Shown: positions 26,794 through 36,033, counted from the first letter of the stretch. The stretch: 64,000 bases of DNA from Nitrospirota bacterium (GCA_021840255.1 JAKBYX010000009.1:1-64000); one strand, 5' to 3'. A program made the numbers and translations. The notes: generated by a model not told the origin, from the letters alone.

Positions 26794-28569
26794 ATGCTAT
26801 CTCTTAAAAAGCCGTATACCATCACACGCAATAAAGTAATCATGGATTACGCCCGGGTGTATTGCGACACGCCGGAGAAACTTTTAAAAAGCCCCCTGTT
26901 TTTCGACCTCATGGACCGTTTCATTGAAAAGACGGCGGCTAAAGGCAGCTCGCTCTTTGCATTCCTTCTGGAGGCCCTGCCAAAGACAAAAAGGGACGAT
27001 CTTGCCGGTTACCTGGTAAGCCTTTTCAGGCTGCTTGCAAGTTACTCCCCGGAGGAGATCGTCTCCATGAACCGTGATTTTGAGCCGGTGCTTGCCCGCC
27101 GGGAGGAACTGCACGAGCTTGTGGAGGAGCTTTATAACTTCTGGCGGCGCTTCGAGCGTTTTTTGTACCTGGAAGCCCCAAAGCGGCAGGAGGCCACCAA
27201 CAGCGAGCTTCACGGCGTGCAGTTCATAAAGTCCAACGAGGAATTTAAAAACCTGGTGCTGTACGTTTACAGGCGGGTAGCGGAGAACATTACAGGAAAC
27301 AGCCCCAGGGTTTACAGGCAGCTTCCTTCCGGGGCCAATATGGGAATGCTCATAGAGCAGGTGGACTGGCTGTGCCCCGCCCTTTATCAAAGCCTTTCCC
27401 AGGTGCCGTTCATCAGGCTTTCTCTTGTGAACCCGCCCGTTATCCTTTACCCGCATTCAAACAAAAGAAAGGGGGCCTTCGAGGAGATCGCCAGCCTGAC
27501 GCCTGAAATGCTGTGCATTGATCCCTCGCAATGGTTCTGCTATCCCGTCAAGGCCGGGGAGCTCACCGCCTTTATCTTTTTCCACCAGGATTTCATATCT
27601 CTTGCCCTTTCGTTGTCGAACCTCTTCGAGACGGCAAGATATGAGGATATACGCGGCCAGAAGCCCGATCTGATCATGGTGTTCGGGCTTTCCGGGCAGG
27701 ACCTGACATCCGAGACCCTGTTCTACGAGGACATGGAAAACGACATTATGACAGGCCTTGTGCGCTATTCGGAAGAAGTGGACTATTTCGGCTATTTCAA
27801 GAAAATGGCGCTCACCCTTCACAACATAGCTATGCTTAAGAGGGGGCGGCTGCCCGTCCATGGCGCGATGGTCCATATAAAGCTAAAGGACGGCACCGAG
27901 TCCAATATAGTCATCGTGGGCGACAGCGGCGCGGGGAAATCGGAAACCATTGAGGCCTTCCGCACGCTTAACACGGAGGACATCTGCGAGCTTAAGATAA
28001 TATTCGACGATATGGGCTCACTGGGCGTAAACAATGATGGAAGGGTCGCGGGATACGGCACGGAAACAGGCGCATTCGTGAGGCTTGACGACCTGGAGTC
28101 CGGATACGCTTACGAGGAAATAGACAGATCGATCTTCATGAACCCGGACAAGACGAACGCAAGGCTCATAATCCCGATAACCAGGTATAACCATATTATC
28201 AAGGGATATCCTGTTGACCTCCTGCTTTATGCGAACAATTACGAACAGATAGACGACGGCCATCCGGCGGTGGAGTTCTTCAGTACCCCCGGAGAAGCGC
28301 TTGATGTTTTTAGAAGCGGAGCGAGGCTTGCCAAGGGCACAACCGATGAAAACGGCCTGGTGCATACCTATTTCGCCAACCCGTTTGGTGCGCCCCAGCG
28401 AAAAGGCATCCACGAGAAACATGCGGAACTCTATTTTGACCGCATGTTCAAAGCGGGTGTCAGGGTCGGGCAGATACGCACAAGGCTCGGGATCCGGGGC
28501 TTCGAGCATACGGGGCCAAGGACCGCTTCCGAAGGACTGCTGCGGATAGTCCGCAATCTGAAAAACTGA
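26794..28569 (+). CDS. PEPCK/HprK-like ATPase of unknown function
   Basis: This 591-residue cytoplasmic protein has an unrecognised N-terminal half, helical and about 350 residues long. Its C-terminal half resembles the nucleotide domain of ATP-type phosphoenolpyruvate carboxykinase and HPr kinase. The P-loop GDSGAGKS is at 376-383, close to the PEPCK GLSGTGKT loop, and a kinase-2-like pair D405-D406 lies in IIFDDMGS. IIPITRYNHIIKGYPVDLLLYANNYE follows. It is not a full PEPCK, since the substrate-binding N-terminal domain is absent. It may be a protein or small-molecule kinase. The start is set by a GGAG directly before the ATG. No operon partners are present. Confidence 0.75.
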   Translation: MLSLKKPYTITRNKVIMDYARVYCDTPEKLLKSPLFFDLMDRFIEKTAAKGSSLFAFLLEALPKTKRDDLAGYLVSLFRLLASYSPEEIVSMNRDFEPVLARREELHELVEELYNFWRRFERFLYLEAPKRQEATNSELHGVQFIKSNEEFKNLVLYVYRRVAENITGNSPRVYRQLPSGANMGMLIEQVDWLCPALYQSLSQVPFIRLSLVNPPVILYPHSNKRKGAFEEIASLTPEMLCIDPSQWFCYPVKAGELTAFIFFHQDFISLALSLSNLFETARYEDIRGQKPDLIMVFGLSGQDLTSETLFYEDMENDIMTGLVRYSEEVDYFGYFKKMALTLHNIAMLKRGRLPVHGAMVHIKLKDGTESNIVIVGDSGAGKSETIEAFRTLNTEDICELKIIFDDMGSLGVNNDGRVAGYGTETGAFVRLDDLESGYAYEEIDRSIFMNPDKTNARLIIPITRYNHIIKGYPVDLLLYANNYEQIDDGHPAVEFFSTPGEALDVFRSGARLAKGTTDENGLVHTYFANPFGAPQRKGIHEKHAELYFDRMFKAGVRVGQIRTRLGIRGFEHTGPRTASEGLLRIVRNLKN

Positions 28570-28614
28570 ATCAACCCGCAGCAACCTGCTAAGGCCTTAT
28601 CCGGCAGCCTGGAC

Positions 28615-29919
28615 CTAAAATATTCCCGCGATGGGCATCCCGAAGGTCCTGGTGATGCCCACGGTGCATGTCTTCCCGGCAAGCATCCCCCCCATGTCCG
28701 GCTCCTCGTTCATGGTTGCGCCGAAAGCGGCATTGAGGACGTATTTGCCCCATCTCCAGGCGTATGCGAGCGTTAAGTTCTCGTGGATGAAATGGTACAG
28801 ATCCTGGCTGAAATCCGAGTTAAAGGAAAGGCGTCCGGAAGACATGAGATTCCTCTGATACCCGGTGAACAACTCGTAACTTTGGCCGGGCCCCGAGTCC
28901 ATAAGTTTTACGCTGCTTGCGATCATGTCCGCAGCCGAAGGCCGCCAGTTCAGCCCACCCTGGTAGATATGTCCATCGTTTGGGATAAAATCGCTCACCA
29001 TATATGTGACCTCTCCTGTAACGTCCACCCGGGGGGTGAGTTTATAGCCCAGGTTCCCGCTGAATTGATGTACAACCGGGGTCATGCTGTCAAAATCCAT
29101 GGAGCTTGTGTTCATCCCATAGCTTCCCGAAATGGTGGCTTTTTGGATACCGGCGCGCGCAGCAAGCTGGAAGCCAATGGGCATCGTGTTGCCCGGAAGG
29201 TACGCGTCCGTGGCCTGCGCATCCATGACGACGGGAGCCAGCCTGGTGGTCTCATATTTCCAGCTCGTGTTGAAGCCGTAGGTCTCCGTGCCTTCGTCCA
29301 TCCTCCTTCCGTAAGGAAAATCGTAGTTGCCGGCCAGGCTGTAAAAAACCGTGTCCTCATCGGACGGCTTCCACGTCTTTTGGCTTGCCCCTCCGCCGCT
29401 GTCCGGCCCGGCGGCGCCGGCAACATAGCCGCCCGCCCCATGGTCATAATCGGGCGGAGTTCCCGGAGAGCCGTTTGTGGCGTCCTTCTCCAGCCACAAA
29501 GACGTCCGGTCAGGGAACGCCTTTTTTTGCCCTCCAGGCCAAGAAAATTTTTGCCTTCCTGGAACCCCTGGCTGCCTTTCCGGACCGTTGGAGCCGGAAA
29601 GGACCGCGGAAACAGAATTTCCGTACCCGTACGCATTTACGGCAGGAGCGGCGGCATTTTGCGCGGCCGGAGAGGCCTCCAGCGGGCCTTTTATGTCGGC
29701 ACCGAAGACTTCTCCCTCGAAATCGAGCTGGGGCCTCCTGAAAGGGTCTGCAAGCCGTGCGGGGGCCTGTAATATCCAGTCGTCCGGGACCGGGAAGTCA
29801 TAAAACGCCTGAAAAGGGACGAAGGCCCCGCTGGACTTCCCAGGAGAAAAAAAGAGCACAAGGGGTAAAATGGCGGATACGGCCATCATGGTCCAGAATT
29901 TTTTTATATGACTTGCCAT
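28615..29919 (-). CDS. Putative outer-membrane beta-barrel protein
   Basis: This 434-residue protein has a Sec signal peptide (residues 1-32, hydrophobic MMAVSAILPLVLFF, then PGKSSGA). A low-complexity Gly/Pro/Ala-rich linker runs over ~60-180. The second half consists of repeated amphipathic strands with aromatic ends (YPFGRRMD, YELFTGYQRNLMS, LTLAYAWRWGKYVLNAAFG) and a terminal Phe, as in outer-membrane barrels. It is not assigned to a family. It may be a porin or structural barrel with an N-terminal periplasmic extension. It is convergent with the PEPCK-like gene and divergent from thiD. Confidence 0.7.
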   Translation of the reverse strand: MASHIKKFWTMMAVSAILPLVLFFSPGKSSGAFVPFQAFYDFPVPDDWILQAPARLADPFRRPQLDFEGEVFGADIKGPLEASPAAQNAAAPAVNAYGYGNSVSAVLSGSNGPERQPGVPGRQKFSWPGGQKKAFPDRTSLWLEKDATNGSPGTPPDYDHGAGGYVAGAAGPDSGGGASQKTWKPSDEDTVFYSLAGNYDFPYGRRMDEGTETYGFNTSWKYETTRLAPVVMDAQATDAYLPGNTMPIGFQLAARAGIQKATISGSYGMNTSSMDFDSMTPVVHQFSGNLGYKLTPRVDVTGEVTYMVSDFIPNDGHIYQGGLNWRPSAADMIASSVKLMDSGPGQSYELFTGYQRNLMSSGRLSFNSDFSQDLYHFIHENLTLAYAWRWGKYVLNAAFGATMNEEPDMGGMLAGKTCTVGITRTFGMPIAGIF

Positions 29920-30113
29920 ATTTTTATTTTTTATTGCCTTGGGACGCCGTTTGGGCTCAGGGATCTTTCAGGTTATTACTTGGTACCACTGGCTGCTCAA
30001 AAAAACCCGCGGGGGGACTGAACAAAAAAGCAAAAAACAAAATGCAAAAATGGAAAAACCCAAACCGGACGTCTGTTCAGTTATTATTTTCTCATATGAA
30101 ACCCATCGCTTCC

Positions 30114-30127
30114 GTGATTCGAATCAC
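30114..30127. promoter_or_regulatory. 14-bp perfect palindrome upstream of the thiD promoter
   Basis: GTGATTCGAATCAC is a perfect palindrome ending 27 bp before the -35 box of the thiD promoter. The position suits an activator or repressor site. No further copy was noticed in the window. Confidence 0.35.
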
Positions 30128-30154
30128 AAAAAAACAAAAAATAAAAAGCATTTA

Positions 30155-30183
30155 TTGTCTTGGCCGGGTCTTCTTTGTATAAT
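30155..30183 (+). promoter_or_regulatory. Sigma70-type promoter of thiD-radA, leaderless geometry
   Basis: TTGTCT, 17 bp, then a perfect TATAAT (30178-30183). The ATG of thiD begins 6 nt after the -10 box, so transcription should start at or next to it. No Shine-Dalgarno is present. Confidence 0.6.
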
Positions 30184-30188
30184 GGGCA

Positions 30189-30956
30189 ATGGGGACATAT
30201 CTAGCCATGACCATAGCGGGTTCCGACCCGAGCGGCGGGGCGGGTCTGCAGGCGGACCTGAAGGTCTTCAAGATGCTGGGGGTCCATGGGCTCTCTGTTG
30301 CCGCCGCATTGACCGCCCAGAACACAAAGGCGGTGGATGGCATTTTCGCGGTCGAGCCGGATTTCCTGGGACGGCAGCTTGAGTCTATCCTTGCTGACAT
30401 GACGCCCGGCGCCCTCAAAACGGGAATGCTTCTGAGCGTGGAAAATATAAGGGTGGTCGCGGAAAAAGTTAAGGCCCACTCCCTTCAAAATCTCGTTGTG
30501 GACCCCGTATCAATCTCTTCCTCGGGCACGGCCCTGCTGGAGGAAGGCGGGCTTGACCTGCTTAAAGACCTCCTTTTTCCCCTTGCGGCGGTGATCACGC
30601 CTAACATTTACGAGGCCTCCGTGCTTTCTGGCCTGCCTGTGGAAAACCTGGAGCAAATGGAAGAGGCGGCGCAGAAACTGCTGCAAATGGGCCCAAAGGC
30701 CATTGTAATTACCGGAGGGCATCTCGAGGATGAGGCCGTGGATATTTTTCATGATGGAAAGGTTACAATAAGACTCGAAGGCAGGAAACTCCAGGGCTCC
30801 TTCCATGGGACCGGCTGTGTTTTTTCCTCCGCCCTCACCGCTTGCCTTGCCAGGGGCGAAACGGCGGAGCGCGCCAGTGTGGAGGCAAAGAAGTTCGTGG
30901 AAGATGCCATCGCAGGAGCGTTTTACCCCGGAGGGGGAATGGGCATTCTTGTCTGA
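30189..30956 (+). CDS. thiD: Hydroxymethylpyrimidine/phosphomethylpyrimidine kinase
   Basis: This 255-residue ribokinase-fold enzyme phosphorylates HMP and HMP-P for thiamine synthesis. The N-terminal IAGSDPSGGAGLQADLK and the C-terminal anion-hole motif GTGCVFSSALTACLARG are diagnostic, with DPVSISSSGTALLEE between. The length is usual. The start codon lacks a Shine-Dalgarno and sits directly under a strong -10 box, suggesting a leaderless transcript. No TPP riboswitch is seen in the 269 nt upstream. radA follows after 21 nt. Confidence 0.96.
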   Translation: MGTYLAMTIAGSDPSGGAGLQADLKVFKMLGVHGLSVAAALTAQNTKAVDGIFAVEPDFLGRQLESILADMTPGALKTGMLLSVENIRVVAEKVKAHSLQNLVVDPVSISSSGTALLEEGGLDLLKDLLFPLAAVITPNIYEASVLSGLPVENLEQMEEAAQKLLQMGPKAIVITGGHLEDEAVDIFHDGKVTIRLEGRKLQGSFHGTGCVFSSALTACLARGETAERASVEAKKFVEDAIAGAFYPGGGMGILV

Positions 30957-30977
30957 ATTTTTTTAAAAGTAATGTGA

Positions 30978-32339
30978 ATGGGAAAAGCTGAAAAGGCAAA
31001 AAGCATCTATCGCTGCCAGGGCTGCGGCTTTGCAAGCCCTAAGTGGCTCGGCAGGTGTCCCGATTGCGGCCAATGGAACACGCTCGTTGAGGAGCGGGAG
31101 GACCCTAAAACGGCTTTTTCAAAATCCTCCCCCGTCTTCTCCGTTCCGGAACCCCTTTCCCAGGTAAAGGGAGCTGATGTAGGGCGCACCTCCACAAGGA
31201 TACCCGAGTTTGACAGGGTCCTTGGGGGCGGGCTGGTGGCCGGCTCGGTGGTCCTGGTGGGTGGGGACCCCGGCATAGGGAAATCCACCATCCTGCTGCA
31301 GGCAGCCTCCAGGATGCCAGGCATGACGCTTTACGTCTCGGCTGAAGAGTCCGCGTTCCAGATAAAGGACCGGGCGGACCGCCTTGGCATCTACCAGGAC
31401 TCCATAATGGTGCTGCCGGAGATATCCCTTGAGCATGTACTTACCGAGGCAAAAAGAGCCAACCCGCTTGCCCTTGTGATCGATTCCATACAAACGGTCT
31501 ACACGGAGGAGCTTGGCAGCGCGCCCGGCTCCGTCGGCCAGGTAAGGGAAAGCGCGGCCAAACTGATGCGGTTCGCAAAAAGCACCGGCACACCCGTATT
31601 TATCGTGGGCCATGTGACGAAGGAAGGGACAATAGCCGGGCCGCGGGTGCTGGAGCATATCGTGGACACGGTGCTTTATTTCGAAGGGCAAAGGGGCCAT
31701 TCCTTCCGGGTCCTGCGGGCGGTAAAAAACCGTTTCGGCTCTACCAACGAGATAGGCGTGTTCGAGATGACGGACTCTGGGCTTCACGAGATAGCAAACC
31801 CGTCGGAGCTCTTTCTGGCGGAGAGGCCGTTGAACGTTTCGGGTTCGGTGGTGGCAGCCTGCATGGAGGGGACAAGGCCCCTCCTGGTAGAGTTGCAGGC
31901 CCTTGTCACTCCAGTCACCTTTTCTGTTTCGAGGAGGTCTTCTCTGGGGCTGGACTCACAGCGGGTGAACCTTATACTTGCGGTACTGGAAAAAGTGGCC
32001 GGTGTACACCTCGCCGCAAACGATGTCTTTTTGAACGTCGTGGGCGGCCTGAAACTTGAGGAGCCCGCTGCCGACCTGGCGATCGCGGCGGCGGTAGTTT
32101 CCTCCCTGCGGGAAAAACCGGTGCCTTCCGACACTTTCATCTTCGGGGAGATAGGCCTTTCAGGGGAAGTAAGATCGGTAAACCACGCGGAGTCCAGGGT
32201 GAAAGAGGCTGCCAAGATCGGGCTTAAAAATGCGGTGATCCCGTGGGGGAACTGCGGCAAACTGAAAGACAAGGCCTGCGGCCTTAAGATAACGGGGGTC
32301 CGGAACATAGATGAGGCCATCGAAGCTCTTTTTTCTTAG
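30978..32339 (+). CDS. radA: DNA repair protein RadA
   Basis: This 453-residue RadA (Sms) is a RecA-like helicase that drives branch migration in recombination. It has an N-terminal zinc finger (C-x2-C at CQGCG, C-x2-C at CPDCG), the ATPase core with Walker A GGDPGIGKST, the family-specific KNRFGSTNEIGVFEM motif and a C-terminal Lon-like domain (SLGLDSQRVNLILAVLEK, FGEIGLSGEVR). All regions are complete. The last 29 nt overlap the following lipoprotein gene. Confidence 0.98.
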   Translation: MGKAEKAKSIYRCQGCGFASPKWLGRCPDCGQWNTLVEEREDPKTAFSKSSPVFSVPEPLSQVKGADVGRTSTRIPEFDRVLGGGLVAGSVVLVGGDPGIGKSTILLQAASRMPGMTLYVSAEESAFQIKDRADRLGIYQDSIMVLPEISLEHVLTEAKRANPLALVIDSIQTVYTEELGSAPGSVGQVRESAAKLMRFAKSTGTPVFIVGHVTKEGTIAGPRVLEHIVDTVLYFEGQRGHSFRVLRAVKNRFGSTNEIGVFEMTDSGLHEIANPSELFLAERPLNVSGSVVAACMEGTRPLLVELQALVTPVTFSVSRRSSLGLDSQRVNLILAVLEKVAGVHLAANDVFLNVVGGLKLEEPAADLAIAAAVVSSLREKPVPSDTFIFGEIGLSGEVRSVNHAESRVKEAAKIGLKNAVIPWGNCGKLKDKACGLKITGVRNIDEAIEALFS

Positions 32340-32913
32340 CCTTCTGCTGCTCATAGCTCACTCCTGCACTCCCGTGCCGCGCGAGAGGATACCCGCGTAT
32401 CACGGCAGTGTACAGACTTTTATTGAAGCGGCCTCAAGCAAGTTCGATTCAATGGACTCCACGCTCTCCATCCGCTTCGAAAAAAAGAACGGCCGGAAGA
32501 TGTCCGCGGACGCCGTTGCGCACATGGGCCCCGGGGGGATCAGTGTGAGGTTCTACCAGATGGGCATGCTCGTTGGAGACCTGGACACGCTGGCGGGAAG
32601 GAGCACCGGGTATGAGGTCTATGAGGACGTGCTTAAAAAGGCCTTCATGTGGTGGCGTATCTCCGGGTATGAGGCGGAAGATCTGCCGGGCGAGGTCATG
32701 CTCTCGGCCGGCAACCGGATGCTCATACTGGCTGCGCGGACCTATGTGCCCATAAGGCAGACCATAAGCCTGCCGGACTCCGACGCCATTGTCACATATT
32801 CCGGTTACAGGAGAGTGGAGGGTTCTTTCTGGTACCCTTACAGCATAAGGGTGGTATACAGGGGGAATTCACTGGAGCTCACGATCGGCAAGGTCTCTCT
32901 CACGCACAGTTAA
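32311..32913 (+). CDS. Outer-membrane lipoprotein, LolB/DUF4292-like
   Basis: The 200-residue product starts with a lipoprotein signal (hydrophobic LFFLSLLLL, lipobox LIAHSC), so it should be acylated at Cys19. The mature part is predicted mostly beta-strand, and its layout is that of LolB/LppX-like lipid-binding lipoproteins (ADAVAHMGPGGISVRFYQMG, YRRVEGSFWYPYSIRVVYRG). A role in lipoprotein or lipid transfer to the outer membrane is inference. It overlaps radA by 29 nt at its 5' end and the ATPase gene on the other strand by 14 nt at its 3' end. Confidence 0.75.
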   Translation: MRPSKLFFLSLLLLIAHSCTPVPRERIPAYHGSVQTFIEAASSKFDSMDSTLSIRFEKKNGRKMSADAVAHMGPGGISVRFYQMGMLVGDLDTLAGRSTGYEVYEDVLKKAFMWWRISGYEAEDLPGEVMLSAGNRMLILAARTYVPIRQTISLPDSDAIVTYSGYRRVEGSFWYPYSIRVVYRGNSLELTIGKVSLTHS

Positions 32914-33718
32914 GGCCAAGGTCCGTGGCCACGGCCCTTATGACCTGCTCGTCTATGACATCCGATTTAAAAAGAAAGCCGTCCAGAAGCGCATTGTCGC
33001 ATATTGTATTTATGAGCCTGGGAAGCCCTTTCGAACAGTTATATACGGCGTGAAACGCAGCCGGGGTGAAAAGCCCGTTCCTGGCCCCGGCCACTTCCAG
33101 CCTGTGGAGCATGTAACTTTTTGCTTCCTCCTCGGACAGCGCGGAAAGCCTTATGCGCATTGAGACCCTCTGTTTCAGCGGCTCATCGAGGCTCAGGATA
33201 TCCTCCATGTCGGTAAGGCCGAAAAGGACCAGGTTCACCATCTTGCCCTCAGCGAACTCCATGTTCAGGAGGCCACGGAACTCCTCCATTATCTCCCTGG
33301 ACTTGAGCATCTGGACTTCATCCATCAGGACCACCGCTATCCTGCCCTGCTCGTATATCTCCGCGAGCCTTCCGTATATCTGGCCCAGCACCTCCACCTT
33401 GGACTCTTTTACTTCCTTTACGCCAAGTTGAAGGGCAAGTTTTTTGAGCAGCCACTCCGAGCTCACGGAGGAATGTATTATTACCAGAAGGGCGGCCTCG
33501 TAACTGTTTTCGTCCAGTTCCTCAAGGAGCTTTCTTGCAAGGGTGGTCTTTCCGGCTCCTATGTCGCCTACGACAACGGACAACCCCCTTCTTGCGTCTA
33601 TGGCATGCTTCAGTTTCACTACGGCCTGCGAATGCTGGTGGCTGTTGTAATAGAACCGGCTGTCCACTATATTTGAAAACGGATGTTCCCTGAGCTTGTA
33701 AAATTCGAGATAGTCCAT
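32900..33718 (-). CDS. ExeA/GspA-like AAA ATPase
   Basis: This 272-residue P-loop ATPase has Walker A GDIGAGKTT at 51-59 and Walker B IAVVLMDEVQML. It starts MDYLEFYKLREHPFSN, the usual opening of the ExeA/GspA family of secretion- and pilus-associated ATPases. There is no C-terminal membrane or peptidoglycan-binding part, so it is a short soluble form. Its ATG overlaps the stop of the TPR gene by one base (TGATG), so they are coupled. A shared function in envelope machinery assembly is likely but unproven, as no secretion genes are nearby. Confidence 0.85.
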   Translation of the reverse strand: MDYLEFYKLREHPFSNIVDSRFYYNSHQHSQAVVKLKHAIDARRGLSVVVGDIGAGKTTLARKLLEELDENSYEAALLVIIHSSVSSEWLLKKLALQLGVKEVKESKVEVLGQIYGRLAEIYEQGRIAVVLMDEVQMLKSREIMEEFRGLLNMEFAEGKMVNLVLFGLTDMEDILSLDEPLKQRVSMRIRLSALSEEEAKSYMLHRLEVAGARNGLFTPAAFHAVYNCSKGLPRLINTICDNALLDGFLFKSDVIDEQVIRAVATDLGLNCA

Positions 33719-36033
33719 CAGATATATGATATCCTGTCTTTTCTAGAGGGCGCCTTCCTGCCGTTTCCTCCGGGTACGGCGCCGCCCAGCGCCGCTATGC
33801 GCGCGGTAACCTCCCTGAACCCGCTGTTCCAACGGCATACTTCCAGGTACAGCTCCAACGCATCCTTTGACTCGGCGTTTTTCTCCCGCGCCTGCGCAAG
33901 ATCATATTTAAGGCCCCAGTACGCATCCTGGGCCGGATCCGATTTCTGGATAGCACCCAGAAGCACCTCCACCGCTTTAGGATAATGGCCTTTTTCCATA
34001 TAGCAGCCCGCCAGGACCGAAGCTGACTTTACGCCAAAGGCCGGGGCGGCAAGAATTGTCTCAAATTCCCTTATCGCGTCATCCAGAAGACCCATTTCCT
34101 TGTACGCGATGCCAAGATTATAACGCGTTTCCGCATCCCCGGAGTCTATCTGCTTTTCCACGCCTTTTTTAAACTCATCAAAAATTCTCCCCACTTCGCT
34201 GTCAAGCCCGCCCCCAGGAGCGTCTCCGCCATCCGGGGCCTGCTCGGGGGGCAGCCCGCCTGAAGGCCATGCGTCCTGCTGCCCCTTGAGGGACTCTATC
34301 TCCTCCAGCTTTTCCCTTATGGTTTCATCATCCGGGAAGTGCAGTCTTAATTCCCTGTATATCTTTTCCGACTCTTCATAAAGCCCCTGGTCCAGGTAAA
34401 AGGCGGCCTCGGAGAGCTTTTCGGCCAGTTCAGCCCGGTTGGCAGCCTTTCCGGCGGGATCCATTTGCGCATCGGTACCATCAGAGGCAAGCTCCGGGCT
34501 GCGGAGGCGGCTGCCGAAGCGCTCGGGGAGACGCTCGTCCGAGGGGTCGATGGCAAAGGCCTCCTCTATTACCTCGTTTCTTTTTAGCTCGTCGCCGGCC
34601 CTACGGTAAAGCTCCGCCAGGATTATGCACTCCGTGACGGCCTGTTGCCTGTCGTTTGCCGAAAGGTAAACCGATTTCAGCTTCATATGAAGAAGAAAGC
34701 TTCCGGGGGCCTTCAGTTTAAAAGATTCAAGAAGCTCCCTTGCTTCATTTGCAAGACCGCCTGACAGCATCCCGTCCGCCCTGGAGATAACCTGCTGGAC
34801 GGATCTTTCTTCCTCCGTCACTTCCTCTTTTTCCGCTTTCTCTTCCGCTTCCGGTTTTTCTTCCTCCCCGCCGTCCGCTTCCTGTCCGAGTTCGCGCAGC
34901 TTTCCCGCGATCTGCTCGTCTCCTGGAGAAATGGCGCTGGCCTCATTAAAACAGTCCGCCGCACCGCCGGCGTCGCCCGACGCCTGCAACAGTTCCCCAA
35001 GCTCTATAAGCTCTTTTAAAACCCCTTCGCTGTCGTTTTTCTGTTTCAGCAGAGGGATGAGCATCCTTTTTGCCTGAAGGGGCTCCGCTTCCATGAATAT
35101 GTCTAATATGCCGATGGCTTCATCAAACTGCGTCCTTGAAGCAAGCTCTTCGATCACCGGGACGTATTGGGCCAATGCCCCTTTCATATCTCCATCTTTC
35201 AGATGCGCTTCAGCCATTGCACGCATCGCGGACAGATTGGAGGGGTCCGTCTGCAGGACCTCCCCGGCATATTTCCTTGATTCCTCTGTTTTCCCCAGCC
35301 CCAGGCAAAGCTTCGCCAGCCACAGGAGAAACTCATCGCTTTTGCCCGTGCGCGAGATGGCAGCTTTCAGGAATTCGACCGCTTTTTCCGCATTGCCCAG
35401 TTTTTCGTAAAGCGAAGCAGTCGCGGTGAGGGCCGCCCTGTTTGAAGGTTTTATCTCCACTGCCCGTTCCAGGTAACCCAGGGCCTCCTGGTCCTCCCCC
35501 TTTCCTTCAAGCAGGCGGGCAACCTCCACATACTCGTATGAGGCCTCCTCAACGAAACCTTCTTTCGAATAGACCTCAGCGATCTGTTTTCTAAGGGGCA
35601 GATTTTCAGAATTTATCCGCACCATCCTTGCGTATGTCCGCACCGCCTCGGCCTTCCGGCCATCCTTCATATAGATACCGGCGGCTGAAAGATAATATTT
35701 CACGGCGTCAGCCGCGATGTTTTTCTCCTCGGAAAGCTCGCCAAGGGCATACAGGCTCCTCGCGTCCGCGGGCGCGATATTAAGTATTTTTTTGTACAGG
35801 GCAAGTGCCTTCAGTGAAAAACCCTCTTTCCGGAATATCTCCGCCGCGCGATGGAACTTTTCAGTGGCGGCCTGCTGATCGTTTTTTTTCAGGTAGAGGT
35901 CGCCAAGAGTATTAAAGCAGTTGGCGTCCGGGGAGGACTGGAGGAAGTTTTCCCATTCGGAAATGGCCTTGTCTATTTGCCCCTTCGCAAGATATTTCTG
36001 TGTTTCCTTGATGATCAGGGCCTTGTCAGCCAT
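33718..36033 (-). CDS. Large tetratricopeptide-repeat protein
   Basis: The 771 residues are made of many TPR units: e.g. AISEWENFLQSSPDANCFNTLGDLYLKKND near the start, and repeats through ~370. An acidic, Glu/Lys-rich linker (~385-405) is followed by a second TPR block to ~740. There is no signal peptide, so it is cytoplasmic or peripheral. TPR proteins of this kind act as scaffolds. Its one-base overlap with an ExeA-like ATPase suggests a two-part machine. No enzymatic domain is recognised. Upstream, a bidirectional terminator separates it from the Fe-S genes. Confidence 0.88.
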   Translation of the reverse strand: MADKALIIKETQKYLAKGQIDKAISEWENFLQSSPDANCFNTLGDLYLKKNDQQAATEKFHRAAEIFRKEGFSLKALALYKKILNIAPADARSLYALGELSEEKNIAADAVKYYLSAAGIYMKDGRKAEAVRTYARMVRINSENLPLRKQIAEVYSKEGFVEEASYEYVEVARLLEGKGEDQEALGYLERAVEIKPSNRAALTATASLYEKLGNAEKAVEFLKAAISRTGKSDEFLLWLAKLCLGLGKTEESRKYAGEVLQTDPSNLSAMRAMAEAHLKDGDMKGALAQYVPVIEELASRTQFDEAIGILDIFMEAEPLQAKRMLIPLLKQKNDSEGVLKELIELGELLQASGDAGGAADCFNEASAISPGDEQIAGKLRELGQEADGGEEEKPEAEEKAEKEEVTEEERSVQQVISRADGMLSGGLANEARELLESFKLKAPGSFLLHMKLKSVYLSANDRQQAVTECIILAELYRRAGDELKRNEVIEEAFAIDPSDERLPERFGSRLRSPELASDGTDAQMDPAGKAANRAELAEKLSEAAFYLDQGLYEESEKIYRELRLHFPDDETIREKLEEIESLKGQQDAWPSGGLPPEQAPDGGDAPGGGLDSEVGRIFDEFKKGVEKQIDSGDAETRYNLGIAYKEMGLLDDAIREFETILAAPAFGVKSASVLAGCYMEKGHYPKAVEVLLGAIQKSDPAQDAYWGLKYDLAQAREKNAESKDALELYLEVCRWNSGFREVTARIAALGGAVPGGNGRKAPSRKDRISYI

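Noticed and set aside
30110-30130. GATTCGAATC resembling a tRNA T-loop
   Set aside because: It is the core of a 14-bp palindrome; no acceptor stem, anticodon arm or D arm can be built around it.
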